In this document: one piece after another, positions 8,082 through 17,498 of the stretch
Position numbering within the stretch: the stretch's first letter is position 1
How the letters are laid out: every line of letters starts with the position of its first letter
Origin: Longimicrobium sp.
Lineage (GTDB): Bacteria > Gemmatimonadota > Gemmatimonadetes > Longimicrobiales > Longimicrobiaceae
Direction of reading: 5' to 3'
DNA length: 64,000 nucleotides
Assembly: GCA_036387335.1 (NCBI GenBank)
Contig: DASVTZ010000110.1
Span: 23,650 to 87,649 of the forward strand
Position numbers and translations under genes: made by a program
The notes under the pieces: generated by a model
Told to the model about the DNA's origin: nothing
What the model saw: only the letters and a program-made list of their open reading frames with translations
Database searches by the model: none

Positions 8082-8173
8082 ATCGCTCCTTGGCGACCGC
8101 CGAGTGTGCTCATGCCGATGTCGGCAGAAGCCACCGGGGCACCGCGCTGGTGCTACCTCCTCAGGACCACCCT

Positions 8174-10090
8174 CTATGCAAACGACCGGGGTGCGGCGCG
8201 CCGGCCGCGGACGTACACGTCGGAGCCGCGGACGGCGGCGACGGGCTTGCGTAGGTTCTTGAAGTTGCCCTCGAGCGTCAACACGACGGCGTTACCGGGG
8301 ATGGGGATCTCCTGCACCAGCCGCTGCACGAGATTGGCCGCGTGGTTGCCGTGCTCCGCGCGCTTCCACGTCCAGTCGGGGACGACGGCGAGGATGTAGA
8401 GCGGGTGCTCGGGGAGGATCTTCACCTCCTTGCGCACCAGGAAGGCGCTGGCGACGTCGCGCTGGCGGCGCAGCGCTTCCTCGATCGCGCGCACGGCCTC
8501 GTCATCGAGCCCATGCGGAAGGAACACGTCGCGCGCGGACAGGGCGCCGGCGTTCCGCTCCTCCTGCGCGGCCGCCATCAGGTCCGCGTGCTCCTGCAGG
8601 CGCCGCCAGTACGCCTCCGCCTCCTCCACCCGGCCGGCGCGATGCAGAAAGGCGTGCGCTGCCGCGCATCCGGCGTGCACCAGACCGACCTCCGCCGCCA
8701 TCGCCGACTCCAGGTGCCGGAGACCTTCCTCGTTCTCGCACTCCAGCAGCATCTGACCCAGCATATAGCGGATCTGGGCGTCGGCGGGCTCGGCCTCAGC
8801 GAGATCGCGGAAGAGCGGGACCGCCGCCTCCGCACCGCGCAGGTTGGCGACGGCGAACGCGCGCTCCTTCGCTTCGTCAGGCGTGAGCGACTCCGTCCGC
8901 GCTTCGAGCTCGGCCAGGCGCTCGGCGGCCTGCCGCGCCTGCTGGTGCTGGGCCGTCCAGCCACCCCTGATCTGCTCCAGCCATACCCGGTCCATACGGC
9001 GCAGGGCGTCATCGGCGGGGCGGCCCAGGTATGCCTCCGCGGCGCTCGGTACCCCGTCGGCGGGCGCGATCAGCGCGGGCCCGGGCGCCACGCCCAGCGC
9101 GGCGATGCGCTCTCCTAGCTCGGGGTGGGTATCGCCGCTCCGCGTGGGGGCGTTCAGCGCCTGCGCCAGGAGGATCGCCGCTTCGGCTTCCGGCATGGGC
9201 GCGCGCAGGCTGCGGCCCATCGTGGTGAACGCGTCGGTGGGCGGCTCCGGCTCGGCGGCGGCGCGCTTCCACAGGGTGGGCCAAAAGGACTCCACGAGGT
9301 GCCGCGACCGCACCGCGATCCGCGCCAGCGCCGACGCCATCACCCCTGGACCCACGAGCGCCGCCGCCCGAGCATCCGCCTCGAACTCCTGCGAGCGGGC
9401 CAGCACGAATGAGTACGCGGCGAAGCGGGGCGCGTACCAGGCGAAGAAGCGCTCGAAGATAAAGGTGGCGCCGTGCTCGTTCTGCCGAAGCTGCTCCAGG
9501 ATGCGCGCCCAGGTGGCGCGGATGCGGTAGCTCCACGCGCCGCTGCGCCCGTGCGCGCGGGAGAGGTGCCCGAACTCGTGCGCCAGCACCGCGCGGAACT
9601 CGTCCGCGGGGAGTGCGTGCATCAGCGGCACGCCCAGCACCAGGTAGTTGCGGTGCCATCCGAACATCCCCAGCCGCGGCACCTGCGACACGGAGGCGTT
9701 GAAGTCGTCCGTCAGCAGCACGTGGTGGGCACGCGGCGCCTGCACCCCCTTTCGGATTGCATCCACCTCCGCGAAGAGCCGCGGCGCATCCGTGGGAGCC
9801 AGCTCCCTTCCCTGGGGCGGATCGATCCGCACCCACATCGCCCTGACGATCGTCCACACCAGCAGCCCGATCGGAATGGCGAGCTTGATGAGGAGCACCC
9901 ACCCGCCATGCGCCGCCACCAGCGCGCCTACACCCAGGCCGAGCGCCACCAGCAGCGTGAGCACGGCGAAGACGTACACGTAGCCGAGCGCCCCGAAGAG
10001 GAGCACTCGCGCGCGGTACCTGCCCGGGTTCGCCCGAGCGACACGCTCCAGCCGTGCCACGTAGCTGTCGAATTCTGCGGAAGTCTGCAT
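8174..10090 (-). CDS. Membrane-bound M48 metallopeptidase with C-terminal TPR-like region
   Basis: The 638-residue protein has two hydrophobic spans at about 28-60 and 63-87. The M48 zinc site is HEFGH at 171-175, in VLAHEFGHLSRAHGR, with the third ligand in SQEFEADARA near 235-239. After about residue 390 the sequence is helical and TPR-like (AVANLRGAEAAVPLFRDLAEAEPADAQ region), and the extreme C-terminus is beta-rich. M48 enzymes of this layout act in membrane or periplasmic protein quality control. The start is a clear ATG. No operon partner is evident; the downstream neighbour is the orphan antitoxin. Confidence 0.9.
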   Translation of the reverse strand: MQTSAEFDSYVARLERVARANPGRYRARVLLFGALGYVYVFAVLTLLVALGLGVGALVAAHGGWVLLIKLAIPIGLLVWTIVRAMWVRIDPPQGRELAPTDAPRLFAEVDAIRKGVQAPRAHHVLLTDDFNASVSQVPRLGMFGWHRNYLVLGVPLMHALPADEFRAVLAHEFGHLSRAHGRSGAWSYRIRATWARILEQLRQNEHGATFIFERFFAWYAPRFAAYSFVLARSQEFEADARAAALVGPGVMASALARIAVRSRHLVESFWPTLWKRAAAEPEPPTDAFTTMGRSLRAPMPEAEAAILLAQALNAPTRSGDTHPELGERIAALGVAPGPALIAPADGVPSAAEAYLGRPADDALRRMDRVWLEQIRGGWTAQHQQARQAAERLAELEARTESLTPDEAKERAFAVANLRGAEAAVPLFRDLAEAEPADAQIRYMLGQMLLECENEEGLRHLESAMAAEVGLVHAGCAAAHAFLHRAGRVEEAEAYWRRLQEHADLMAAAQEERNAGALSARDVFLPHGLDDEAVRAIEEALRRQRDVASAFLVRKEVKILPEHPLYILAVVPDWTWKRAEHGNHAANLVQRLVQEIPIPGNAVVLTLEGNFKNLRKPVAAVRGSDVYVRGRRAAPRSFA

Positions 10091-10173
10091 GTGGATCGGT
10101 CGAGTCGCGCGTCGTGCGTTGGGCTAACTGCGCGAAAAAACAGCGAAGTCACACTGCTGCCGGGGTGCTAACG

Positions 10174-10338
10174 TCAGTACTCCGGCCAGCCGGCCAGATC
10201 CGCCGGGAGCCCCTCTTCCGCGAGCGCCCGCTCCTCGGCGGGATCGAGCTTCGCGCACTCGTCGTCGAAACGGGCGCGGCGAAGCGCAGCCTCTTTCTCA
10301 GAGACCAGGTCGGAATCAGGGGAGCGCGGATATCTCAA
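10174..10338 (-). CDS. Second copy of the MazE-like antitoxin C-terminus, toxin-less
   Basis: This 54-codon frame ends in EECAKL-type antitoxin sequence nearly identical to the antitoxin at 10980: the last 43 residues differ at only 7 positions, and both end DWPEY/GWPEY. No ATG is available. A TTG at 10338 has GGGAG 6 bp upstream and overlaps the stop of the preceding small frame (TTGA), which would allow coupled translation. Unlike the other copy it has no MazF gene after it; the M48 peptidase gene follows. It could be a functional spare antitoxin or a duplication remnant. Confidence 0.5.
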   Translation of the reverse strand: MRYPRSPDSDLVSEKEAALRRARFDDECAKLDPAEERALAEEGLPADLAGWPEY

Positions 10339-10550
10339 CTGTTTCTCCCGAGCCTGGGAACTCCGAGCTTCTTCACGGTGGTCGTGAGGTTCTGTTTCAT
10401 GCGGTCCGAGAGCTCAATGCGCTCCACGCGGATCGCTGCCCCCTTCTGCGACACCACTGTCGACTTGAATGCGGGCGATCCTCGCCGCTTCAGACGACCG
10501 ATCTTGTTCATCTCAGTACACCTCGTCGATGTAAAGAGGTAATCCCGCAC
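10335..10550 (-). CDS. Small basic hypothetical protein ahead of the second antitoxin copy
   Basis: A frame of up to 71 codons; the second Met (14th residue, MNKIGRLKRRG) is an equally good start. The protein is basic with a beta-strand then helix pattern (FKSTVVSQKGAAIRVERIEL, SDRMKQNLTTTVKKLGV). I do not recognise a family. Its stop overlaps the TTG start of the antitoxin copy, so it could supply the missing DNA-binding half of a split antitoxin, or be chance. Low confidence. Confidence 0.35.
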   Translation of the reverse strand: MRDYLFTSTRCTEMNKIGRLKRRGSPAFKSTVVSQKGAAIRVERIELSDRMKQNLTTTVKKLGVPRLGRNS

Positions 10551-10640
10551 ATGCCGTCAGGACCGATCCGCTGCACCTCTCCGCCAGTGACATCCGGTTC
10601 TTCGCCGCCTGCACGCACGGAACCTCCGCCATCGCCACGC

Positions 10641-10976
10641 TCACGCACGGATGATCTCGTTCAGTCCAGCGATAACAAGCTCGATCTCTCGTCGGGACGC
10701 CTCGCCCAGCCGGTCGCTGATGCGCTCCACCGCGAGCACTCGCACCTGGCTGATCTTGACCCAGGACGGGCGCGGGAGTGTCGGCGCTTTGAGTGGCAGG
10801 CTGAGCGGGAAGCCCGCGCTTGGGGGCTGGCTCGTCAGTGCCACCGCGATCACAGTCCCAGAACGCACGTTGAACGAGTCGCGGCTGAGGACGAGCACAG
10901 GACGACGGCCTGCCTGCTCCTGTCCACGCACCGGATCGAGCTCTGCCCAACGGATCTCACCTCGGCGGATGATCAC
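10641..10976 (-). CDS. mazF: MazF/PemK-family endoribonuclease toxin
   Basis: The 111-residue product starts with GTG and shows the full MazF pattern: MIIRRGEIRWAELDPVRGQE, then RRPVLVLSRDSFN, the TVIAVALTS strand, and WVKISQVRVLAVERIS. MazF toxins cleave mRNA in a sequence-specific way and are neutralised by a cognate antitoxin. The antitoxin gene ends 3 bp upstream, the normal antitoxin-first order. The protein appears complete and the catalytic arginine and Ser/Thr positions are present in the conserved blocks. Confidence 0.9.
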   Translation of the reverse strand: MIIRRGEIRWAELDPVRGQEQAGRRPVLVLSRDSFNVRSGTVIAVALTSQPPSAGFPLSLPLKAPTLPRPSWVKISQVRVLAVERISDRLGEASRREIELVIAGLNEIIRA

Positions 10977-10979
10977 CGG

Positions 10980-11189
10980 TCAGTACTCCGGCCAGTCAAC
11001 CAGATCCGCCGCGAGCCCCTCTTCCGCGAGCGCCCGCTCCTCGGCGGGATTGAGCTTCGCGCACTCGTCGTCGAACCGGGCGCAGCGAAGTGCAGCCTCC
11101 TCCTCAGAAGAGAACTGAGTGCGTCCGCCGCTTTCCACGCGGAGTTCATCCACCGTGTCGACGGCCCGTGTCTGCTCTTGTCCCCGCAT
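10980..11189 (-). CDS. MazE-like antitoxin for the adjacent MazF
   Basis: The 69-residue frame starts at an ATG with AAGGTGG 5 bp upstream. The C-terminal part (FSSEEEAALRCARFDDECAK onward, ending WPEY) is acidic and helical like the toxin-binding tails of small MazE antitoxins, and the gene stops 3 bp before mazF. The N-terminus lacks an AbrB or ribbon-helix-helix DNA-binding domain. Instead its first codons (MRGQEQTR) derive from a fossil MazF 5' end, so this antitoxin has lost or exchanged its DNA-binding half. Autoregulation is therefore doubtful. Confidence 0.6.
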   Translation of the reverse strand: MRGQEQTRAVDTVDELRVESGGRTQFSSEEEAALRCARFDDECAKLNPAEERALAEEGLAADLVDWPEY

Positions 11190-11212
11190 AGGGTCCACCT
11201 TGCCTAGGATTG
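11148..11212 (-). pseudogene. Relic of a second mazF 5' end fused into the antitoxin
   Basis: The encoded GKVDPMRGQEQTRAVDTV mirrors AELDPVRGQEQAGRRPVL of the intact MazF, and the DNA similarity extends through GGACAAGAGCAG to the CGTCG that follows. The relic breaks off into antitoxin sequence, showing that at least two mazEF modules recombined here. Confidence 0.5.
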
Positions 11213-11385
11213 TGTTTGCCTCGTCCTCGCGAACGCCACAGAAGCAACCTAAGCACATGTTCCAACTTCATCCAGGGGCGCCACTTAACCGGTTCGCGGG
11301 GTGGCTGATTCCAGGCGGCAGGCGCACTCTGAGGACCCGCAGTGCGACCATACGGCGCTCCAAGCACCAGTATCGCAGCCGCTCC

Positions 11386-12200
11386 TTACGCGGTCTCCGC
11401 CCACCACTGGCGGAGAAGGTTGCCGGCGACGCGCAGGCGGTACTCGGCGGTGGAGCGCACGTCATCGATGGGGCGGATCTCGGAGTTGAGGGCGCGGTGC
11501 GCGTCGTCGATGGAGCCGCCGTCGGCGAGGACGCGCTCGGTGGCGGGGGCGCGGACGACGGTGGCGGCCACGCTGCCGAACGCCACGCGCGGCTCGGGGC
11601 CGCGGACGCCCGCCATCACCACCTTGCTGATGGCCTGCGCGGCGCGCGTTCCCACCTTTCGGAACCACTGCGTGCCCTCGACGCGCGGGACCTCGATGGC
11701 GACGATCAGCTCGTCGGGGCGGATGACGGTGGCGCGGTAGCCGGTGTAGAGCTCCGTGATGGGGACGCGCCGCTCGCCCGACGCGCTGCGCAGCACGACG
11801 ACGGCGTCCGCGACGGCGAGGACGGGGAGCGAGTCGCCGGCGGGGGAGCCGTTGGCGACGTTGCCGGCCAGGGTGCCGCGGTTCTGGATCTGCGCGCCGC
11901 CCACCTCGCGCGAGGCGGACACCAGCGCGGGGAGCCAGTCGTTCACGGCGTCGGAGCGTATCAGCTCCGTGTACGTGGTCAGCGCGCCGATGCGCAGCAC
12001 GCCGTCCGCGGTGATGCCGCGCAGCTCGTCCAGCGCCCACAGGTTGAGGAAGCGCCGCGCCGGCGTCGTGCCGAAGTGCAGGTTCACGAAGACGTCCGTG
12101 CACCCCGCGATCGGCGTGCGCGGGCCGTCCTCGGCCAGGATGGCGAGCGCCTCGTCCAGCGTGCGCGGGTCGCGCAGGTCGAGCGGTGTGGTGGCGGTCT

Positions 12201-12204
<4 letters not shown>
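11386..12204 (-). CDS. Xanthine dehydrogenase family FAD-binding subunit
   Basis: The ATG at 12204 overlaps the stop of the iron-sulfur gene (ATGA). The 272-residue product is the medium, FAD-binding subunit: PIAGCTDVFVNLHFG at the flavin site, RIGALTTYTELIRS, and the strong family signature QIQNRGTLAGNVANGSPAGD. It passes electrons from the iron-sulfur clusters to NAD or another acceptor. It is the last gene of a three-gene operon in the order molybdopterin, iron-sulfur, FAD. With the urate-degradation operon at 36-41 kb the natural substrate is hypoxanthine or xanthine, an inference from context. Confidence 0.9.
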
Positions 12205-12613
<409 letters not shown>

Positions 12614-12629
<16 letters not shown>

Positions 12630-14731
12630 GCCACCTCCATGATGCTCTCCGGGACCGCGGGGATCGAGCGCACGTCCAGCCCGATGTGGCGGATGGCGTT
12701 GACGAGCGCGGGGGCGGGGCCGTCGATCGGCATCTCGCCCACGCCCTTGGCGCCAAAGGGGCCGTATCCGCTCGGATTCTCCAGCACGATGACGTCCATG
12801 CGCGGCGTGTCCAGCGTGGTGGGGATGGTGTAGTTGGTGAGCGTGGGGTTCGCCATCCCGCCGTCCTTCATCACCACGTTCTCGTTGAGCGCCCAGCCTA
12901 CGCCCTGCGCCGTGCCGCCCTCGATCTGCCCCACGACCATCGACGGGTGGATCGCCTTGCCGATCTCGTGGACGATGGTCATGCGCAGCGGCCTGACCTC
13001 GTAGGTGACCGGATCCAGCTCCACTTCGGCCACGTCGCAACCCCATCCGTACGCGGCGTAGGCGTCGCCGGTGTACTCGGTGTCGTCCCAGGAGATCTCG
13101 TCCGGCTTCTGGAACTGCTTGGTGACGGAGAGCGGGCCGTGCTCGCGGACGTACTCGCCGGGCGTCATCACGCCGATCGTCTCGCGCATCTCCTCCGCGC
13201 AGCGCTGCAGGATCTTGCCGACCACCATGCAGGTGCGCGACGCGACGGTGGGGCCGCTGTCGGGCACCTGGTGCGTGTCCGGCTGCACGATCTCCACCTG
13301 CTCGTACGGGATGCCGAGCGCGTCCGCCACGATCTGCGCGTGCATGGTGCGCGTCCCCTGGCCCATCTCCACGCTCGCCACACGGATGCGCGCGCCGGTC
13401 TCCGTCGCCTCCAGCGTCGCCTTAGATGACAGGTAGATCTCGCCGCTCCCGGTGAAGCCGGAGCCGTGGAAGAAGAGCGAAAGGCCGATCCCCCGGTTGC
13501 TCCCGGCGTATTCGGCGCGCTTGCGATGGTAATCGGAGCGCTCCACACCGGCCTTCAGCGACTCCAGGGCGCTGCAGTCCTCGCCCATGATCTGGCCGGT
13601 GGCGCTGGTGTCGCCGGGGCGCAGCGCGTTCAGCTCGCGGAGGCGCACCGGGTCCATCCCCAGCGCCTCGGCGATGCGGTCCATGTGCACCTCGGTGGCG
13701 AACTGCGTCTGCGGCGCGCCGAAGCCGCGGAAGGCGCCGTTGGGCGGCGTGTTCGTCATCACCACGCGGCCCTCGATGCGCGTGTGGTCGCACCGGTACG
13801 GCCCCGCCGCGTGGATGCACCCGCGCGAAAGGACCACGGGGCTGAGCGTGACGTAGGCGCCGCCGTCCATCAGCACGTCGATCTCCATGGCGACCAGGCG
13901 GCCGTCGTTCATCACGCCCGTGCGGTGGCGGATGATGGACGGGTGGCGCTTGGTGGTCGCGATCATGTCCTCCACGCGGTCGTACACCATCTTCACCGGC
14001 CGCCCCGCCTTTCGCGCCAGCAGCGATGCATGCCCGGCCAGGATGTTGGGATACTCCTCCTTCCCCCCGAACCCGCCGCCCGTCTCCGTCTGCACCACAC
14101 GCACCTGCCGGTCGCTCATCTGGAGGAGCGCCTTGATGGCCTTGTGCACGTAGTACGGGCACTGCATGGAGCCGTGGATGGTCATCCCGCCCGCCTCGGG
14201 AACGGCGATCACCCCGTTGGTCTCGATGTAGACGTGCTCCTGGTGGCCCGTGCGGTACGTCCCTTCCACGACCCGGTCCGCCGTTGCCATCGCCGCGTCC
14301 ACGTCGCCTTTGCGGATGCGGATGGTCTTGAAGACGGTGGACGACTGCTCCGGGTCGAGCACGGGCTCCTCGGTGTCGTACTCGATGCGCACCTCGGCGG
14401 CCATCAGCCGCTCGCGGTCCTCGTGGGCCAGGAGGAGGATGGGCTCGGCGAAGTGGTTGATCTCCTCCGCCACCAGGAACGGCTGGTCGTCCTCGATGAG
14501 CGCCACGAAGTTGCAGCGCGGCCCGGGGATGTCGCGGTAGTCCACGACGGTGAAGCCCGCCGGATCGAAGTCCAGGCTGATGGAGCGGATGCGCCCCTTC
14601 GCGATCGTGGAGCGGATCGTCCGCCCGTAGATCATCCCCGGAAAGCTGAGGTCGTCCACGTACCGGGCGGCGCCGGTCGTCTTGGCCATCCCGTCTTTGC
14701 GCGATACGCTCCGGCCGACGGCTGGGGTCAT
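12614..14731 (-). CDS. Xanthine dehydrogenase family molybdopterin-binding subunit
   Basis: Starting at the ATG for MTPAVGRSVSRKDG gives 705 residues, the usual size; an upstream in-frame ATG would add 23 residues of unconserved sequence. The hallmark blocks are ETGGGFGGKEEYP, PNGAFRGFGAPQTQF with the substrate-site arginine, VEMGQGTRTMHAQI, and GAKGVGEMPIDGPAP with the catalytic glutamate. This is the catalytic large subunit that hydroxylates purines at molybdenum. It is the first gene of the operon. A long palindromic repeat (14809-14961) lies just upstream, where its promoter should be. Confidence 0.92.
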
Positions 14732-14808
14732 GCGGGCCTGTGTGTAGAAAGGGCGGTGGGCGTGCTGTGGTACAAATAGCTGTTTTTCGCCGAACGGCAA
14801 CTGCTGGG

Positions 14809-14961
14809 CTCACGCGGAGACGCGGAGACGCAGAGAGAAACCGCGAACCGCATGGCTCACACAGAGACACAGAGACACAGAGGAAGAACGACAAGAGGGT
14901 TTCCTCCGTGGCTTTCAGCTTTTCTGTTGTTCCCTCCGCGGGCTCCGCGCCTCCGCGTGAG
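14809..14961. repeat. Complete 153-bp palindromic element, CTCACGCGGAG family
   Basis: The element opens with CTCACGCGGAGACGCGGAG (14809) and closes with CTCCGCGCCTCCGCGTGAG, a perfect 11-bp terminal inverted repeat (14809-14819 and 14951-14961). Inside is a second variant arm, GGCTCACACAGAGACACAG from about 14855, so two related units appear nested. It occupies most of the gap between the divergent xanthine dehydrogenase and deaminase genes. Confidence 0.8.
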
Positions 14962-15034
14962 ATTGCTGTTCGTGTGTCCGCGGGCTATGGTTCGAAAAGG
15001 GCAGCTCATCCGCCACCTCTCTCAGACTCGCCTC

Positions 15035-15604
15035 ATGCGCATCCCGCCCATCCACATCGAGTACCCCGACTGGGTCGAGAGCACCGTCGACTGGGACCGC
15101 CGCTACACGACCGACGAGGAGAAGATGCGCCTCGCCATCGACGTCTCGCGCGCGAACGTGGTGCATGGGACCGGTGGCCCGTTCGGTGCGGCCATTATCG
15201 AGCAGGGGACGGGCGCGCTGGTGGCGGTGGGGATGAACAGCGTGGTGCGGCTGAACAACTGCACGCTCCATGGCGAGATGGTGGCGTTCATGATGGCCCA
15301 GTCGCGGCTCCAGTCGTTTTCGATGCGCTCGGATGGCGGCACCGTCTACGAGCTCGCCACCTCGTGCGAGCCGTGCGCCATGTGCCTGGGCGCCACGCTG
15401 TGGAGCGGCGTGCGCCGCGTCCTCTGCGGCGCGCACCGCGACGACGCGCGCCGCCTCAACTTCGACGAGGGCCCCGTCTTCCCCGAGTCGCACGCGTACC
15501 TGGAGGCGCGCGGCATCGAGTTCGTGCACGGCGTCCTGCGCGAAGAGGCCAACGCGGTGCTGGAGCTGTACCGCGCGGGCAAGGGAGTCATCTACAACGG
15601 ATGA
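15035..15604 (+). CDS. Nucleoside/guanine deaminase-like zinc enzyme (CDA fold)
   Basis: The start at the ATG for MRIPPIHIEYPDW gives 189 residues; longer frames run into repeat DNA. The cytidine-deaminase-fold zinc site is present as CTLHGEMVAF (H-x-E; most relatives have HAE) and TSCEPCAMCLGATLW (PCxxC). Overall order resembles GuaD/TadA-type deaminases. The gene is divergent from xanthine dehydrogenase, so guanine to xanthine deamination is the attractive reading, but tRNA-adenosine or other base deamination cannot be excluded. No clear Shine-Dalgarno is seen. Confidence 0.78.
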   Translation: MRIPPIHIEYPDWVESTVDWDRRYTTDEEKMRLAIDVSRANVVHGTGGPFGAAIIEQGTGALVAVGMNSVVRLNNCTLHGEMVAFMMAQSRLQSFSMRSDGGTVYELATSCEPCAMCLGATLWSGVRRVLCGAHRDDARRLNFDEGPVFPESHAYLEARGIEFVHGVLREEANAVLELYRAGKGVIYNG

Positions 15605-15613
15605 GGGGTTGAG

Positions 15614-16084
15614 ATGAAGGTTGCACGCGTGCCCCGGCTTCTCGCGCCGGCTCTGCTCCTGTTGGCCGCGGCGTGCGGCGACACTGCCGGCGCCGACCCG
15701 CTGAAGCGGGTGTACGTCCTCAGCACCGCAGCTGGGCGTCCACTACCGTTAAGCGTAGAGCAGTCGCTTCCCGATGGGACTCGGCGTGTCCACACCGTGC
15801 TGTCGGACACTCTCCTGTTCGTCTCCGATTCCATACTTCATCGCCGGCGGGAAGAGCTTTTCTCCCATGTGACCCCCGGCAACCTCGCGCTCGGGTCTTC
15901 GCAACGGGTCGAGAAAACCGGCCGCTACCGCAGGCGTGGAGAGGTGCTGTTCATCACATGGCTGGATCAGGGTCGCGACACGCTCTGGGTGCGTTCCGGT
16001 ACGCTGGTCGCCGCCGAGAACGTGGGCTCTGTTTGTACCAGCTGCCAGCCGTTGGTACAAACGGTGGAATTCGTGTACCGTTAA
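15614..16084 (+). CDS. Hypothetical lipoprotein
   Basis: The 156-residue protein has a lipoprotein signal (LLAPALLLLAAACGD, lipobox around Cys 21). The mature part is predicted mostly beta, with a C-terminal pair of cysteines in SVCTSCQPL. I recognise no family. It begins 9 bp after the deaminase stop, with a GAGG-like site just before the ATG, and may be cotranscribed, though nothing ties it to purine metabolism. The next gene also encodes a lipoprotein. Confidence 0.6.
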   Translation: MKVARVPRLLAPALLLLAAACGDTAGADPLKRVYVLSTAAGRPLPLSVEQSLPDGTRRVHTVLSDTLLFVSDSILHRRREELFSHVTPGNLALGSSQRVEKTGRYRRRGEVLFITWLDQGRDTLWVRSGTLVAAENVGSVCTSCQPLVQTVEFVYR

Positions 16085-16106
16085 CGCCGGACCTACTCCC
16101 GCGAGA

Positions 16107-16688
16107 ATGAACATGCATATGTACCGCAGGATCTCGGTTCTGATCTTCAGCATTCTCCTGTACGCCGGATGCGACTCACCAGCCGAAGCAGACGACCCGT
16201 CCGCTCGAACGGTGAGTTTCGACTTCAGCGGGCACCGTTCGGGAACCTTCCAGGTCCAGGGGCCCCCCGCGGAAGGAGGGCCGCACTCGGGAGCATTCGT
16301 GCGCGGCGAGCAGATACAGCCGACGCGTGACATCGGGATCCAGGCATTCCGGCCCACTCAGGGGACTGTGGGCGACCGGATCAGCCTCGCATTCCCGCCG
16401 CGAACGGGCACACATTCATGCACCTGTCCGGTGGAGAACCCCACTGGCTGTGTCTTCCTGCTCGTGCGGTTCGGCATCGACCCGGCTCGTGGCGGAGGAT
16501 TCGGTCCTGGGGAGGAGCGGTTCCTCGCGGAGACGTGCACCCTGACCGTCGAGGAACTGACCGCGGAACACGCGCGCGGATCGTTCTCCGGTAGCGGGAT
16601 CATCTCCTGGCGCGTGGATGGGTTGACCCGGGAAGCTCCCCTGACGATAACCAACGGACGATTCGACGCGGAGCTGCACCCGGAGTAG
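16107..16688 (+). CDS. Hypothetical lipoprotein
   Basis: The ATG at 16107 gives a 193-residue protein with a hydrophobic leader and lipobox (ISVLIFSILLYAGCD). The mature region is beta-rich and contains a CTCPVENPTGC cysteine cluster in the middle and another cysteine in AETCTLTVEEL, suggesting disulfides. The pattern SFDFSGHRSGTFQVQG near the start is reminiscent of small secreted beta-sandwich proteins. I do not recognise a family. It follows the previous lipoprotein by 22 bp, in the same direction. Confidence 0.6.
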   Translation: MNMHMYRRISVLIFSILLYAGCDSPAEADDPSARTVSFDFSGHRSGTFQVQGPPAEGGPHSGAFVRGEQIQPTRDIGIQAFRPTQGTVGDRISLAFPPRTGTHSCTCPVENPTGCVFLLVRFGIDPARGGGFGPGEERFLAETCTLTVEELTAEHARGSFSGSGIISWRVDGLTREAPLTITNGRFDAELHPE

Positions 16689-16703
16689 GGGATCTCGCCA
16701 CCT

Positions 16704-17498
16704 CTACGGGGTACCCCTGTCACGCCCGGACACCCCGGCTTGCGCGCGGGGGTGGGCAAGGCGATGCGCCGGCCCTCCCGGCGAGGCGTACACAGGCGTC
16801 CCCGCACGCGAGAGGTTGAAGCGCAGGATGTGCCAGACCGCGGCGACTCCGTCTTTCCAATCGATCTTCTTCCCCTCCGAGTAGGTGCGCCCGGCGTAGC
16901 TGATGGGCACCTCGTAGATGCGCGCCCGCGACTGCGCGAGGCGCGCCGTCAGCTCCACCTCGATTCCGAAGCGGGTGGAGCGGAGCGGGAGGCTCCGCAG
17001 CAGGTCCGTGCGCGCCATCTTGTAGCACGTCTCCACGTCGGTGAGGTTCAGGTCCGTGAGCATGTTGGAGAGGAGCGTCACGAGCCCGTTCCCAACGCGG
17101 TGCCAGAAGTAGAGCACCCGGCGCGGGCTCCCCAGGAAGCGGCTCCCGAACACCGCGTCGGCGCGTCCGTCCGCGATGGGCTCCAGGAGGCGCGGGAGCT
17201 CGAAGGGGTCGTACTCCAGGTCCGCGTCGTGGATGACCACCACGTCGCCTCGCGCCCGCTCGAAGCCCGACCGCACGGCCGCGCCCTTGCCGCGGTTGCG
17301 CGGGTGCGTGACGAGGATGTCGATCACCCCATCGCGCTGCAGCTCCGCCAGGATCTCCTGCGAGCCGTCCGTGGATGCGTCGTCCACGCAGATCACCTCC
17401 ATGTGGAGCGGCACGGCGCGGAGGCGCTCCAGCGATGCGCGCACCGCGCCCGCCTCGTTGTACACGGGGACGACGACGGAGAGGAGGATCTCGCTCAC
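16704..17498 (-). CDS. Family 2 glycosyltransferase (dolichyl-phosphate sugar type)
   Basis: The GTG at 17498 overlaps the methyltransferase stop (GTGA), giving 264 residues. The GT-A fold motifs are SVVVPVYNEAGAV, VICVDDASTDGSQEIL, and the metal-binding DADLEYDP. RFGIEVELTARLA and ISYAGRTYSEGKKIDWKDG follow, as in polyprenyl-phosphate mannose/glucose synthases. No transmembrane segment is present. The last ~25 residues are Pro/Arg-rich and unconserved. As the last gene of an overlapping trio with a GT39-like enzyme, it plausibly makes the lipid-linked sugar that the latter transfers. Confidence 0.88.
   Translation of the reverse strand: MSEILLSVVVPVYNEAGAVRASLERLRAVPLHMEVICVDDASTDGSQEILAELQRDGVIDILVTHPRNRGKGAAVRSGFERARGDVVVIHDADLEYDPFELPRLLEPIADGRADAVFGSRFLGSPRRVLYFWHRVGNGLVTLLSNMLTDLNLTDVETCYKMARTDLLRSLPLRSTRFGIEVELTARLAQSRARIYEVPISYAGRTYSEGKKIDWKDGVAAVWHILRFNLSRAGTPVYASPGGPAHRLAHPRAQAGVSGRDRGTP

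Noticed and set aside
10551..11207. A 218-codon plus-strand frame across the mazF locus
   Set aside because: Antisense to the MazF and antitoxin genes, which match known families in the other direction.
14852..15034. Longer N-terminus for the deaminase
   Set aside because: The added codons (MAHTETQRHRG and following) are translated repeat DNA and are not part of the enzyme fold.
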